Assembly: GCA_030599175.1 (NCBI GenBank)
Contig: JAUVON010000030.1
Span: forward strand, 1-15,482
Direction of reading: 5' to 3'
Length of the DNA: 15,482 nt
Source: Desulfobulbaceae bacterium
GTDB taxonomy: Bacteria > Desulfobacterota > Desulfobulbia > Desulfobulbales > Desulfocapsaceae
The translations under genes were made by a program, and so were the position numbers. Below the pieces are notes generated by a model. It was not told the origin of the DNA. It was given only the letters and a program-made list of their open reading frames with translations, and did no database searches. Of the stretch, positions 15,468-15,482 are shown piece after piece (the first letter of the stretch is position 1; each line of letters begins with the position of its first letter).

Positions 15468-15482
15468 TAACAACGAACCAGG

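Noticed and set aside
1..15482. CRISPR array, insertion sequence, prophage or toxin-antitoxin genes
   Set aside because: No regularly spaced repeats, transposase, integrase or toxin-like ORFs were found; the genes are conserved housekeeping functions.

Overview
The window is ordinary chromosomal core sequence from a Gram-negative, moderately AT-rich bacterium. Several features suggest a Desulfobacterota (deltaproteobacterial) genome, perhaps a Desulfobulbales relative: a PilR/PilS-like two-component pair, a CarD-family regulator, a bL25 of the long CTC type with an acidic tail, and the order ispE - tRNA-Gln - prs - rplY - pth. That placement is an inference from gene content and protein style, not from a database match.

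Layout. From 1 to 204 lies the 3' end of an unrecognised plus-strand gene, followed by a GC-rich hairpin. From 407 to 3510 two plus-strand genes encode an NtrC-family sigma54 response regulator and a six-helix membrane histidine kinase. They are 5 nt apart and lie behind a plausible sigma70 promoter. Everything from 3543 to 15315 is on the minus strand. Read in the direction of transcription (right to left), the order is ispE, tRNA-Gln(UUG), prs, rplY, pth, carD-like, rluD-like, coaE, rho, rpmE, prfA, prmC and murA. The kinase gene and murA converge with 32 nt between them.

The minus-strand genes form several functional groups. ispE makes isoprenoid precursors and murA makes peptidoglycan precursors. 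prs and coaE supply PRPP and coenzyme A. rplY, rpmE, rluD, pth, prfA, prmC and tRNA-Gln all serve translation; PrmC modifies the glutamine of the PrfA GGQ motif. rho and the CarD-like protein act on RNA polymerase.

The most interesting material lies between and across these genes. The ispE reading frame runs 22 nt into the mature tRNA-Gln and stops in the D-loop. A long interrupted palindrome (about 8938-9083) sits upstream of rho, and a diverged half copy of it forms most of the murA leader. A second, nearly perfect 25-bp hairpin lies upstream of ispE. Two intrinsic terminators lie immediately before prfA and pth, each after a ribosomal-protein gene, leaving almost no room for a promoter. 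rho has a short C-rich leader with a 14-codon ORF. A short motif, TAAGG(T/C)ACT, recurs in intergenic gaps. I found no defence system, CRISPR array, insertion sequence, prophage or rRNA, and no convincing new multi-gene system.
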